Shown one piece after another: positions 1 through 7,918 of a DNA stretch of 54,831 nucleotides. The position numbers were made by a program, and so were the translations under genes. Numbering within the stretch: position 1 is the first letter of the stretch; each line of letters opens with the position of its first letter. Under the pieces are notes generated by a model. The model saw only the letters and a program-made list of their open reading frames with translations, was not told where the DNA came from and did not search any database. The stretch covers positions 1-54,831 of the forward strand of contig NZ_BOMS01000003.1 of assembly GCF_016862315.1 (NCBI RefSeq), in the 5' to 3' direction. Origin of the DNA: Actinoplanes palleronii (GTDB lineage: Bacteria; Actinomycetota; Actinomycetes; Mycobacteriales; Micromonosporaceae).

Positions 1-50
1 AGTGCGTCGCGCAAGTCAGAGGCGAAGGTCGCGCGGACCGGAGGTGTGTG

Positions 51-704
51 TCAGAGCAGGACGGCGATGGAATCCGCACGGCTGCCGTCCAGCGGGGTGG
101 ACACCTCGCAGAAGCGCCACTTCTTGTCGGCGGCGCGGAACAGCGAGATGCGGACCGTCGTCGACCTCAGCTCCGGCAGGTAGGACAGGACCTGGGTCTG
201 TTTCCCGCTCGACCGCATGGTGACCGCCTCGGCCGGCCGGCTCACCTGGAGGTCCAGGGTGGCCTGGTCGCCGAAGGACGCTGCGCTCGCCGACGGCGCC
301 GGTGACGGCCAGCGCACCGCGGTGACGGTCGGGGCGGTGGTCGTCACGTAGGCGCCCTGGTCGATCAGCGACTGGGTCTCGGCGATCAACTGGTTCGCCG
401 CGGCACAGCCGGGCTCGGCGATGGTCGTGACCAGCGCCGGATCCGGATTGGTGATCAGCCACTGGCCGTATTTGATCAGGGAGGCGACGATCACCGGGAG
501 GTTCGTGCCGGTGAGTGACAGGCCGGGCGCGGCCACCGTGGCCGCCACCGGGGTCTGGACGAACGTGCTGGCCGGACCGGGGGTGGCGGTCGACGTGGGT
601 GACGTCGTGGTGGTGGCCGAGGTGAGCGTGGCGCACCCGGCCAGAGCGCACACCGAGATCACGACCGCGGACGACCGCAGGGCACGACGGGGGGTCGGCT
701 GCAT
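51..704 (-). CDS. putative secreted lipoprotein, function unknown
   Basis: Encodes about 217 residues. I place the start at the ATG at 704-702 because GGAGG sits 9 nt upstream; the longer reading frame to 800 has no comparable site and would bury the signal peptide. The N-terminus has a basic stretch, a hydrophobic run and the lipobox LAGC, so the product should be diacylated and anchored outside the membrane. A Thr/Ser/Pro-rich linker follows, then a globular part of about 160 residues with no family I recognise. It lies 141 nt downstream of the padR-type gene on the same strand, so co-transcription is possible. Role unknown; it might be a substrate-binding or surface protein, but nothing shows this. 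Confidence 0.75.
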   Translation of the reverse strand: MQPTPRRALRSSAVVISVCALAGCATLTSATTTTSPTSTATPGPASTFVQTPVAATVAAPGLSLTGTNLPVIVASLIKYGQWLITNPDPALVTTIAEPGCAAANQLIAETQSLIDQGAYVTTTAPTVTAVRWPSPAPSASAASFGDQATLDLQVSRPAEAVTMRSSGKQTQVLSYLPELRSTTVRISLFRAADKKWRFCEVSTPLDGSRADSIAVLL

Positions 705-845
705 CAAGGGGTTCCTCCGGGAACGACGACGGTTGGCGAAGAGTCCGGTCGGTCGCGAAGGCCTCGTCTTGAGAAACCCGGCCCCGGAGGATTCCGGCAA
801 CGCTCATACTCCGGACGATTCAGGCAGCGCCCGGCCCGGAAGAAT

Positions 846-1178
846 TCAGGTGGCGCCGGGCTCGGGCAGGGTGAGGCCGAGGCCCCGGCTCAGCTGTCGC
901 CGCAGCTCGGCCAGCTCGGCCCGGGCGGCCACCGCGCCGTCCGCGGTCAGCCGGTAGTACTTGCGGGCCGGCCGCCCGGCCGCCACCGGGTCGAGATGCT
1001 CCCAGTTCGCCACGATCCAACCGGCCTTCTCCAGCCGCATCAGGATCGGGTAGACCGTGCCGCTCGGATATCCGCTGTCCCGCATCAGGTCGAGCCCGTA
1101 CCGGTCCGCCGCCGGGTCCTCGAGGAACGCGGCCAGCACCCTGGTCACCGCGGTGGTGGCCCGGATCGGCCTGACCAT
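846..1178 (-). CDS. PadR-family transcriptional regulator
   Basis: Encodes about 110 residues of a winged-helix repressor. The motif S-G-Y-P-S-G-T-V-Y-P-I-L-x-R-L-E-x-A-G-W followed by G-R-P-A-R-K-Y-Y-R-L-T is the PadR DNA-recognition helix and wing. The C-terminal helix is short, as in the compact PadR subfamily. I choose the ATG at 1178-1176 rather than the one at 1217, because GGAGGAAAGG precedes it at normal distance and because the 1217 start codon lies inside a palindrome (1207-1222) that looks like an operator. PadR proteins commonly repress their own gene and a neighbour; the lipoprotein gene downstream is the obvious candidate target. The ligand is unknown. Confidence 0.85.
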   Translation of the reverse strand: MVRPIRATTAVTRVLAAFLEDPAADRYGLDLMRDSGYPSGTVYPILMRLEKAGWIVANWEHLDPVAAGRPARKYYRLTADGAVAARAELAELRRQLSRGLGLTLPEPGAT

Positions 1179-1206
1179 GCCGGCCGCCTTTCCTCCAGAG
1201 AATTTT

Positions 1207-1222
1207 TCGGTACGCATACCGA
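1207..1222. promoter_or_regulatory. candidate PadR autoregulatory operator
   Basis: A 16-nt inverted repeat with perfect 6-bp arms TCGGTA/TACCGA and a 4-nt spacer lies 29 nt upstream of the chosen padR start. Its position upstream of a self-contained regulator gene suggests an autoregulatory site. This is inference from symmetry and position only. Confidence 0.4.
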
Positions 1223-1310
1223 GTCCCGTCCGCAGGCTACAAGCCGCGTCCCGGGATGGTCTCGCGCGACGCGGCGCCCACTCCGGACCGTGACGCGTCT
1301 CCCGGTTCCC

Positions 1311-1363
1311 GGCTGGGCACCAGGGGTGTCTCCGCGATGCGGAGACACCCCTGGGCGCCAGCC
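1311..1363. repeat. 53-nt palindromic element, copy 1
   Basis: It begins GGCTGG and ends CCAGCC, and its arms contain AGGGGTGTCTCCGC and the complement around a 3-nt loop. 22 of 25 positions pair. It is one of five elements in the window with identical length and the same ends. It lies beyond the 3' end of the CE7 esterase gene, so it may also work as a transcription terminator. Confidence 0.8.
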
Positions 1364-1395
1364 CGAGTCCGCCAGGCGCGGCCGGGTCCCGCGGC

Positions 1396-1454
1396 CCGCG
1401 GCGTCGCGGGCGGGACCTCGCGGGCCGCGGCGTCGCGGGGCGGGACGTCGCGGG
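1396..1454. repeat. two-copy GC-rich tandem duplication
   Basis: Two adjacent copies of a 29-30 bp unit beginning CCGCGGCGTCGCGGG and ending in CGCGGG lie between the CE7 gene stop and the first palindromic element. The copies differ by one inserted base and one substitution. No coding function is seen. Confidence 0.6.
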
Positions 1455-1469
1455 GGCGCGGGGGCGCGG

Positions 1470-2447
1470 TCAGCTCAGTAGGTGCGCGGCGGCGAACTCC
1501 AGGGCCTTCGTGTCGAAGAACGCCCGGCCGCCCTCGTGCCCGTCCCAGTCGTAGACGTCGATCTCCTTCGAGCTGGTGATCTCGTTGAACGCGGCGAACA
1601 CCCCGGACGGCGGGCACACCGTGTCCATCAGCGCGGTGGAGAGCAGCGCCGGCGCGGTGATCCGCCGGGCCAGGTTGACCACGTCGAAGTGGTCGAGGGT
1701 GGCGAACGTCTGCTCGGCCCGGTCCGCGTTGGCCCGCAGGAACATGACGATCTCCTGGAACGGGAAGCTGTCGGTGACGGTCACCGCGCGACGGATGTCG
1801 CAGAGGAACGGCACCCCGGCGACCACCGCGGCGACCCGGTCCGGCACCAGGCCGGCGGCCGCGATCGACAGCGCGCCGCCCTGACTCTTCCCGGTGGTGA
1901 CCACCTTCGACGCGTCCACGCCGGGCAGTTCGGCGACGGTCTCGACGGCCCGGGCCGCGTCGGTGAACAGCCGCCGGTAGTAGTGCGTCTCCGGGGAGCG
2001 GACGCCACGGGTGAGGAAACCCGGCGAGGACGGGCCTGCGCCGTCCGCGTCCGGGTCGGGGGTGTCCCCGCCGCGCCAGTTCCCGCCCTGACCGCGAGTG
2101 TCCATCACCAGGTGCGCGTAGCCGGCGGCGTTCCAGAGCAGCCACTCGAGCGGACGGCCGCGGCCACCTCCGTACCCGATGAACTCGACAGCGATCGGCA
2201 GCGGACCGGACGCGCCGGCCGGGACGTTGAGCCACGCCTTGATCGGCTGGCCGGCGTAGCCGGTGAACGTCACGTCATACGTGGTGACGCCGCGCAACGG
2301 GGTGGCCACCTCGGTGAGCTCGACCGGTTTCGCCGCGGCCCGCGCCTCGCCGAGCGTGCGCGTCCAGAAGTCACCGAATCCGTCAGGTTCCGCGGTCCCG
2401 GAGCGATACGTGCGCAACGCGGGCAGCGGGAGATCAAAATGCGCCAT
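1470..2447 (-). CDS. CE7 acetyl esterase (acetyl xylan esterase / cephalosporin C deacetylase family)
   Basis: A 325-residue alpha/beta hydrolase, the usual length for carbohydrate esterase family 7. The three family signatures are present: R-G-Q-G near residue 118, G-K-S-Q-G-G with nucleophile Ser188, and H-E with His304; Asp275 in L-M-D-T completes the triad, with spacing almost equal to that of characterised Bacillus CE7 enzymes. There is no signal peptide, so it should act in the cytoplasm on acetylated xylo-oligosaccharides or other small acetyl esters after uptake. It fits functionally with the xylanase at 12.7 kb and the arabinofuranosidases at 47.6-51.5 kb. It is divergent from recD2 across 50 bp. 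Substrate range is broad in this family, so the natural ester is uncertain. Confidence 0.9.
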   Translation of the reverse strand: MAHFDLPLPALRTYRSGTAEPDGFGDFWTRTLGEARAAAKPVELTEVATPLRGVTTYDVTFTGYAGQPIKAWLNVPAGASGPLPIAVEFIGYGGGRGRPLEWLLWNAAGYAHLVMDTRGQGGNWRGGDTPDPDADGAGPSSPGFLTRGVRSPETHYYRRLFTDAARAVETVAELPGVDASKVVTTGKSQGGALSIAAAGLVPDRVAAVVAGVPFLCDIRRAVTVTDSFPFQEIVMFLRANADRAEQTFATLDHFDVVNLARRITAPALLSTALMDTVCPPSGVFAAFNEITSSKEIDVYDWDGHEGGRAFFDTKALEFAAAHLLS

Positions 2448-2497
2448 GTAAGCACACGCTAGGGGGTGCTGTACGCGGAACGAAAGGTGTTGGCACG

Positions 2498-4699
2498 ATG
2501 GGCGACGTGTCCGGCAACACGCAGCAGACGTCCCGACCGGCTCCGCACGTGCTCGAGGCCGTGCTGGAGCGGCTGACCTACGTGAACGAGGACACCGGCT
2601 ACACGGTGGCCCGGGTGGCGACCTCGAAGAGCGGCTCCGACCTGCTCACCGTCGTCGGGGCGCTGCTCGGCGCGCAGCCGGGTGAGAGTCTGCGGCTGTC
2701 CGGCTGGTGGAGTTCGCACCCGCAGTACGGCCGCCAGTTCGAGGTGATCTCGTACACCACGGTGCTGCCGGCGACCATCCAGGGCATCCGCCGTTATCTG
2801 GGATCCGGCCTGGTCAAGGGCATCGGACCGGTCTTCGCCGAGCGGATCGTGGACCACTTCGGCCTGGACACCCTGGAGATCATCGAGGAGTCGCCGAACC
2901 GGCTGATCGAGGTGACCGGTCTCGGTCCGAAACGGACTGCCAAGATCACCTCAGCGTGGGCCGAGCAGAAGGCGATCAAGGAGGTGATGCTCTTCCTCCA
3001 GGGCGTCGGCGTCTCCACCTCGATCGCCGTGCGGATCTTCAAGAAGTACGGCGACACGTCGATCTCGGTGGTCAAGAACAGCCCGTACAAGCTGGCGTCG
3101 GACGTGTGGGGCATCGGGTTCAAGACCGCGGACACCATCGCGCAAGCCGTCGGCATCCCGCACGACAGCCCCGAACGGGTGAAGGCCGGCCTGCAGTACA
3201 CGTTGTCCCAGGCGACCGATAACGGTCATTGCTTCCTGCCTTTTGCGGATCTCGTCGCTGACGCCGCGAAGATCCTCGATGTCCCGATCGGCCTGATCCC
3301 GTCCTGCCTGGCGGAACTCGTCGAGGAGGAGGGCGTGGTCCGCGAGGAGGACAACGTGTACCTCGTGCCGTTCCACCGGGCGGAGGTATCTCTCGCCTCA
3401 TCACTCATCCGTTTATTGCGGGAAAGATCCGACCGGATGCCGCATTTCGGCGACGTCGACTGGCCACGCGCGCTCTCCTGGCTGCACAAACGCACCGGCT
3501 CCACGCTCGCCCCCGAGCAGGAGGAGGCGGTGAAACTCGCGCTCACCTCGAAGGTCGCGGTGCTCACCGGCGGGCCCGGCTGCGGCAAGAGCTTCACCGT
3601 ACGATCGATCGTCGAACTCGCCGTCGCCAAACAGGCCAAGATCCAGCTCGTCGCGCCCACCGGCCGGGCCGCCAAGCGCCTCGCCGAGCTGACCGGCCAC
3701 CCGGCCGCGACCGTGCACCGCCTGCTCAAGCTGCAACCCGGCGGCGACGCGACGTTCGATCGCGACAACCCCCTCGACGCCGACCTGCTGGTCGTCGACG
3801 AGTCCTCGATGCTGGACCTGATCCTGGCCAACAAACTGGTCAAGGCGATCCCGCCGGGCGCGCACCTGCTGCTGGTCGGCGACGTCGACCAGTTGCCCTC
3901 GGTCGGCGCCGGCGAGGTGCTGCGCGACCTGCTCGGCGCGGACGTCATCCCGCGGGTCCGGCTCACCCAGATCTTCCGCCAGGCCGCGGAGAGCGGCGTG
4001 GTCACCAACGCGCACCGGGTGAACCAGGGCCGGCCGGTGCAGCTCGACGGGATGCGCGACTTCTTCCTGTTCCCCTGCGACGACACCGAGGCCACCGCGG
4101 CGCTCACCGTCGACGTCGCGTGCACGCGGATCCCCCGCAAGTTCGGCCTGGACGCGCGCCGCGACGTGCAGATCCTCACCCCGATGCACCGCGGGCCGGC
4201 CGGCGCGGGCGCGCTCAACACCCTGCTGCAGCAGGAGCTCACCCCGGGCCGCGAGGGGCTGCCGGAGCGCCGGCTCGGCGGCCGGGTGTTCCGGGTCGGC
4301 GACAAGGTCACCCAGATCCGGAACAACTACGACAAGGGCGCGGCCGGGGTCTTCAACGGCACGGTCGGCATCGTCACCGCGCTGTCCCCCGAGGAGCAGA
4401 CCCTCACCGTACGGACGGACGAGGACGAGCTGATCGACTACGACTTCGACGAGCTGGACGAGCTGGCCCACGCGTACGCGATCACCATCCACCGGTCGCA
4501 GGGCTCGGAGTACCCGGCCGTGGTGATCCCGCTGACCACCAGCGCCTGGATGATGCTGCAGCGGAACCTGCTCTACACCGCGATCACCCGGGCGAAACGC
4601 CTCGTCGTGCTGGTCGGGTCGCGCAAGGCTCTGGCGGCCGCGATCCGGACGGTCAGCGCCGGGCGGCGGCACACCGCGCTGACGTCACGGCTCGGCTGA
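2498..4699 (+). CDS. recD2: RecD2-type ATP-dependent DNA helicase
   Basis: A 733-residue SF1B 5'-to-3' helicase of the stand-alone RecD2 (RecD/TraA) family, acting in DNA repair and processing of stalled forks without RecBC. An N-terminal OB-like and helix-hairpin-helix region (about residues 1-330, including the G-I-G-P and G-L-G-P hairpins) is followed by Walker A GGPGCGKS at 358-365, Walker B V-V-D-E-S-S-M near 431, a Q-I-F-R-Q motif, and the C-terminal H-R-S-Q-G-S-E-Y motif near 668. All helicase motifs look intact and the length is typical. The start has GAAAGG upstream. The gene stands alone; the next gene begins 228 nt later. Confidence 0.95.
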   Translation: MGDVSGNTQQTSRPAPHVLEAVLERLTYVNEDTGYTVARVATSKSGSDLLTVVGALLGAQPGESLRLSGWWSSHPQYGRQFEVISYTTVLPATIQGIRRYLGSGLVKGIGPVFAERIVDHFGLDTLEIIEESPNRLIEVTGLGPKRTAKITSAWAEQKAIKEVMLFLQGVGVSTSIAVRIFKKYGDTSISVVKNSPYKLASDVWGIGFKTADTIAQAVGIPHDSPERVKAGLQYTLSQATDNGHCFLPFADLVADAAKILDVPIGLIPSCLAELVEEEGVVREEDNVYLVPFHRAEVSLASSLIRLLRERSDRMPHFGDVDWPRALSWLHKRTGSTLAPEQEEAVKLALTSKVAVLTGGPGCGKSFTVRSIVELAVAKQAKIQLVAPTGRAAKRLAELTGHPAATVHRLLKLQPGGDATFDRDNPLDADLLVVDESSMLDLILANKLVKAIPPGAHLLLVGDVDQLPSVGAGEVLRDLLGADVIPRVRLTQIFRQAAESGVVTNAHRVNQGRPVQLDGMRDFFLFPCDDTEATAALTVDVACTRIPRKFGLDARRDVQILTPMHRGPAGAGALNTLLQQELTPGREGLPERRLGGRVFRVGDKVTQIRNNYDKGAAGVFNGTVGIVTALSPEEQTLTVRTDEDELIDYDFDELDELAHAYAITIHRSQGSEYPAVVIPLTTSAWMMLQRNLLYTAITRAKRLVVLVGSRKALAAAIRTVSAGRRHTALTSRLG

Positions 4700-4927
4700 C
4701 CTTTTTTCATACCTTTGGGTCGCTAATTCATCACCACGGGAGTGGAGTAGCACCATTGCCGGCAGGCCGTGCGGTAATTGCGGGATCCCGGCCGAATGGC
4801 GTTCGCGGCCGGACACCCGGACAACGGAAACTGCTAAACACGGTGAGGCCGAAATGAATCGAAAAGGGCGGCGCCACAAATAGTCTTTCCCCAACGCAGT
4901 TCCGATCGAACCAACGGGGGTTCCACC

Positions 4928-5563
4928 ATGTTCCGCCAACTGACCGCCGCCGCGACCATGCTCGCCTCACTCGCCGTGGCCACACCGGCACAGGCCTCGC
5001 CGATGCCCACGCCGGACAACATGATGATCATCGACGTGGTGAACGCGAACGGCTCGGGCTGCCCGGACAAGTCCGCGAAGATCGTGGTCTCGCCGGACAA
5101 CACCGCTTTCACGGTCACCTACTCGGATTACACCGCGCAGGTCGGCCCGAAGTCCACGCCGCTCGATTTCCGAAAGAATTGCCAGATCGCCCTGGACATC
5201 AAGGTGCCGTCCGGATTCACGTTCGCGATCGCCAGCGCGGATTACCGCGGATACGCCAGCCTGGCCAAGGGCGCCTGGGCGCAGGAAGCCGCCAACTACT
5301 ACTTCCAGGGCCATTCCCAGACGACCCGGATCGAACACAACTTCAAGGGCCCGCTCGACGACAACTGGCAGAAGACCGACCAGGTGGGAATCGCCTCGCT
5401 GAGCTTCCTGCCGTGCGGTGAGCGGCGCTACCTGAACATCAACACCGATCTGCGGGTCAACCGGGGCACGTCCGACGCGCACAAGTACACCAGCTTCATC
5501 TCGATGGACTCCACCGACGCCGCGATCAACACGCTGTACCGGGTCGCCTGGAAGAAGTGCTGA
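4928..5563 (+). CDS. secreted DUF4360 family protein
   Basis: Encodes 211 residues. The first 23 form a Sec signal peptide ending P-A-Q-A-S, so the mature protein is extracellular. The mature part matches the DUF4360 pattern I know from actinobacteria and fungi: G-S-G-C-P near the start, S-P-D-N-T-x-F-T-V, R-K-N-C-Q-I-x-L-D-I, P-S-G-F-T-F-A-I, D-Y-R-G-Y-A, and Y-Y-F-x-G. Four cysteines in the mature protein probably form disulfides. The function of the family is not established. The gene is preceded by an AT-richer leader (4700-4927) and ends 4 nt from the convergent YibE/F gene. Confidence 0.85.
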   Translation: MFRQLTAAATMLASLAVATPAQASPMPTPDNMMIIDVVNANGSGCPDKSAKIVVSPDNTAFTVTYSDYTAQVGPKSTPLDFRKNCQIALDIKVPSGFTFAIASADYRGYASLAKGAWAQEAANYYFQGHSQTTRIEHNFKGPLDDNWQKTDQVGIASLSFLPCGERRYLNINTDLRVNRGTSDAHKYTSFISMDSTDAAINTLYRVAWKKC

Positions 5564-5567
5564 CGAG

Positions 5568-6950
5568 CTACTTCTCGAACGCCGCCCATGGGCTCTCGGT
5601 GGGTGGACGCCGGCCGGCCGTCTCCGCCTCTGTCGCTCCGACGGCCGGCCTGTCCTTTCCCGGCTTTTCTGGCGCGCTGCTGTGCTTTCCCAGCTCGCTA
5701 CTGTCCTTTTCTGACGCGCCGCTGTGCTTTCCCAGCTCGCTGCTGCTCTTTTCTGGCGCGCCGCCGTGCGCTCCGGCCGCTCCGGCGTGCATCCGGGAGG
5801 CGAACAGGGCGGCCAGGGCTGTCGTGATCGGCACCGCGGCGATCAGGCCGATCGTGCCGACCGCGCTGCGGACCAGCTCCTGGGCGACCAGCTGACCGGT
5901 GAGCAGTTCGCCGACCGGGGTGCCGCCGGTCGAGAAGAGCAGCAGCAGCGGCAGCGAGGCGCCCGCGTAGGCCAGCACGATCGTGTTGATCACCGATGCG
6001 ATGTGCGCGCGGCCGATCCGGGTGGCGGCGCCGTAGAGGCTGCGGAAACCGTACGCCGGATTGGCCAAAGCCAGCTCGGTGACCGTGGCCGACTGGGTGA
6101 CCGTGACGTCGTCCAGCACACCGAGCGAGCCGATCACGATGCTGGCCAGCAGCAGCCCCTGCATGTTGACGGCGCCCTGGGTGATCGACAAGAAGTTCGA
6201 GGTGTCGTCGGCGACCCCGGTCAGGTGCACCGCACCGACCGCGACCTCGGCCAGCACGGTGGTGATGATCAGGCTGGCCAGGGTGCCGGCCACCGCGATC
6301 GTCGTGGTGATGGTCAACCCGTGCGTCAGATACAGCACGGTCAGCATGATCGCGGCCGAGCCGACCACGGCGACCAGCATCGGCGACCGGCCGTCCAGGA
6401 TCGCCGGGACGATGAAGAACAGCAACACCCCGAACGTCACCGCCAGCCCGGCCAGCGCGGTCAGCCCACGCCACCGGCCGAAAGCGATCACCGCGAGCGC
6501 AAACGCCGCGGCCATCAGCCACAGCTCCCGGGACCGCTGATGATCTGCGATCGAGTAGCGCAGCGCGCCGGCCTCGTCCTCCAGCCCCATCATGATCACC
6601 CGGTCGCCGGCCTTGATCGTCGGCGCGCCCGGCCCGTACGGCAGCTCGGTGCTGACCACCTCACCGCCCGCCAACTCCACCACGGCGGTGCCACAACCGG
6701 TCGGCTGCGTCTCACCCTGGGGAACCGGCGGGCACTCCGCCGGGGTCACCGACCGTACGTCGCCCTGCACCTGCACCGGGCCGCCGTCCGCGGGCGTCTC
6801 GGCCTGCGGGGTGTCGCGGGGCCAGAGCAGCAGCATGCCGATCAGGGTCAGCAGCACCGCCGGGACCAGGAGGGTCAGGGTGAGGCGACGGGCCTGGGGC
6901 AGCAGGTCACGGCCGGGGGCGTCGTGGCTGTGGTGGTGATGACCGGCCAT
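5568..6950 (-). CDS. YibE/F-like multi-pass membrane protein
   Basis: A 460-residue integral membrane protein. The N-terminus carries a cytoplasmic H-H-H-H-S-H-D cluster that could bind metal, then one TM helix, an extracytoplasmic beta-rich domain (about 55-140, with two cysteines in P-T-G-C-G), and seven or so TM helices with the YibE/F hallmark D-D-x-x-V-T-Q (here LDDVTVTQ) near residue 280. The family is proposed to be a transporter; its substrate is unknown. The hydrophilic tail (about 390-430) contains a 14-residue repeat, A-x-E-K-x-S-S-E-L-G-K-H-S, present twice and a partial third time, mirrored in the DNA at about 5660-5765. The start has GAGGAG 10 nt upstream. Confidence 0.88.
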   Translation of the reverse strand: MAGHHHHSHDAPGRDLLPQARRLTLTLLVPAVLLTLIGMLLLWPRDTPQAETPADGGPVQVQGDVRSVTPAECPPVPQGETQPTGCGTAVVELAGGEVVSTELPYGPGAPTIKAGDRVIMMGLEDEAGALRYSIADHQRSRELWLMAAAFALAVIAFGRWRGLTALAGLAVTFGVLLFFIVPAILDGRSPMLVAVVGSAAIMLTVLYLTHGLTITTTIAVAGTLASLIITTVLAEVAVGAVHLTGVADDTSNFLSITQGAVNMQGLLLASIVIGSLGVLDDVTVTQSATVTELALANPAYGFRSLYGAATRIGRAHIASVINTIVLAYAGASLPLLLLFSTGGTPVGELLTGQLVAQELVRSAVGTIGLIAAVPITTALAALFASRMHAGAAGAHGGAPEKSSSELGKHSGASEKDSSELGKHSSAPEKPGKDRPAVGATEAETAGRRPPTESPWAAFEK

Positions 6951-7080
6951 GGGTGCTGGCTCCTCGAGTACGGCACTGCGGACCCGCCGAACCTACCGGT
7001 AGCGACGCCGGCCACCACCTCGGCGTCATCCACAGAACCAACTCATCCACACCCCACCCCACCCCACACCTCCCCCTCCA

Positions 7081-7118
7081 CCACACTGTCTCAGGGGGAG
7101 CCCCCTGGGAGGGCGGGC
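7081..7118. repeat. 38-bp direct repeat, copy 1
   Basis: It starts CCACACTGT and contains the palindrome CAGGGGGAGCCCCCTG followed by GGAGGG. A second copy with about four differences lies at 7757-7794, 676 bp away in the same orientation. Confidence 0.75.
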
Positions 7119-7257
7119 TATTTTTCTCGCGGGACGATCTTGGCGGGGTGGGGCGGGGCTGGGTGCGACGGCGCGGGGCGCGGCGGGGCGGGCTGTGGCC
7201 GTCGCCGGCTGCCCGCGGACAGCGCGCCGCAGAGATCAATCGCGCCGGCGCACCTCC

Positions 7258-7310
7258 GGCTGGCGCTGAGGGTCCCCTCAGACCCGTCGAGACACCCCTC
7301 AGCGCCAGCC
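7258..7310. repeat. 53-nt palindromic element, copy 2
   Basis: It has the same ends (GGCTGG...CCAGCC) and length as the copies at 1311, 7321, 44021 and 44133. The outer 14-15 bp pair well; the inner part of the left arm reads GGTCCCCTC where the right arm predicts GGGGTGTCTC, so the stem is imperfect. It lies 10 nt from copy 3. Confidence 0.75.
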
Positions 7311-7320
7311 CGTCGTTCCC

Positions 7321-7373
7321 GGCTGGTGCTGAGGGGTGCCTCTGGGGCCGCGAGGCACCCCTCAGCACCAGCC
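7321..7373. repeat. 53-nt palindromic element, copy 3
   Basis: The left arm begins GGCTGGTGCTGAGGGGTGCC and the right arm is its complement, giving 22 consecutive pairs before a few central mismatches. It is the closest to a family consensus. Confidence 0.8.
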
Positions 7374-7756
7374 GGGGACGGGAGGTTGCTCCGGGAACGC
7401 GGAACATCGCGTGTTCAACGCCGTACCGCGGACTGGCACCGCCCCGACGGACCAACTGCCGGGACCGGACGTCCATCTTGCGGGACGCACGTCCCAGAGT
7501 CCGGCCGTGACGGCGCGGCGAACCGCAACGCACCGGCAACACCGCGCGACGACCGCCCGCGACCCGCCTCCGGCTGGCGCGCACGGCTCCCCGGCATGCG
7601 AGGCGCCAGCACCTGCCGCGGCCGAGCGCGGGCGGCACCACCGGATGCGGCGCCGAGGGCTCGCCGAGGCCGGGTAGCAGCGTCACCAGCCGCGCCGGCG
7701 TTCATCCACCGACCCGGGTCGTGCACAGGGCACGCCGCACCTGCCGGCCTTCTTCG

Positions 7757-7794
7757 CCACACTGTTCGAGGGGGAGCCCCCTGGGAGGGTGGGC
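7757..7794. repeat. 38-bp direct repeat, copy 2
   Basis: Second copy of the element at 7081-7118, again with GGGGGAGCCCCCT at its centre and CTGGGAGGG after it. It abuts the tandem block that starts at 7794. Confidence 0.75.
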
Positions 7795-7901
7795 CCTGCC
7801 ACCGCGGGCTCTGCCAACACAGACCCTGCCAGCGCGAGCCCTGCCACCGCGAGCCCCGCCAACACAGGCCCCCGCCACCGCGCGAGCCCCGCCAACACAC
7901 C
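7794..7901. repeat. degenerate 15-bp tandem repeats
   Basis: Seven units of the form CCCYGCCAMCRCGAG follow one another; six are 15 nt and one is 18 nt. The unit length is a multiple of three, so every frame stays open, which explains spurious long reading frames here. The block ends just downstream of the stop of the ADC-like gene. Confidence 0.7.
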
Positions 7902-7918
7902 CCCCACCACAGGGCCAC

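Larger units (their letters stand above)
6951..7918. other. 968-bp non-coding stretch rich in repeats
   Basis: No reading frame here has convincing codon bias or a recognisable product; the long open frames on both strands are by-products of GC-rich sequence. The stretch holds two copies of a 38-bp direct repeat (7081 and 7757), two 53-nt palindromes (7258 and 7321) and a block of 15-bp tandem units (7794-7901). It separates the start of the YibE/F gene from the stop of the ADC-like gene. Confidence 0.7.

Noticed and set aside
7100..7700. Small genes in the repeat-rich region
   Set aside because: Several frames of 100-180 codons exist on both strands, but none has a ribosome binding site, a fold or codon bias distinct from the opposite strand.
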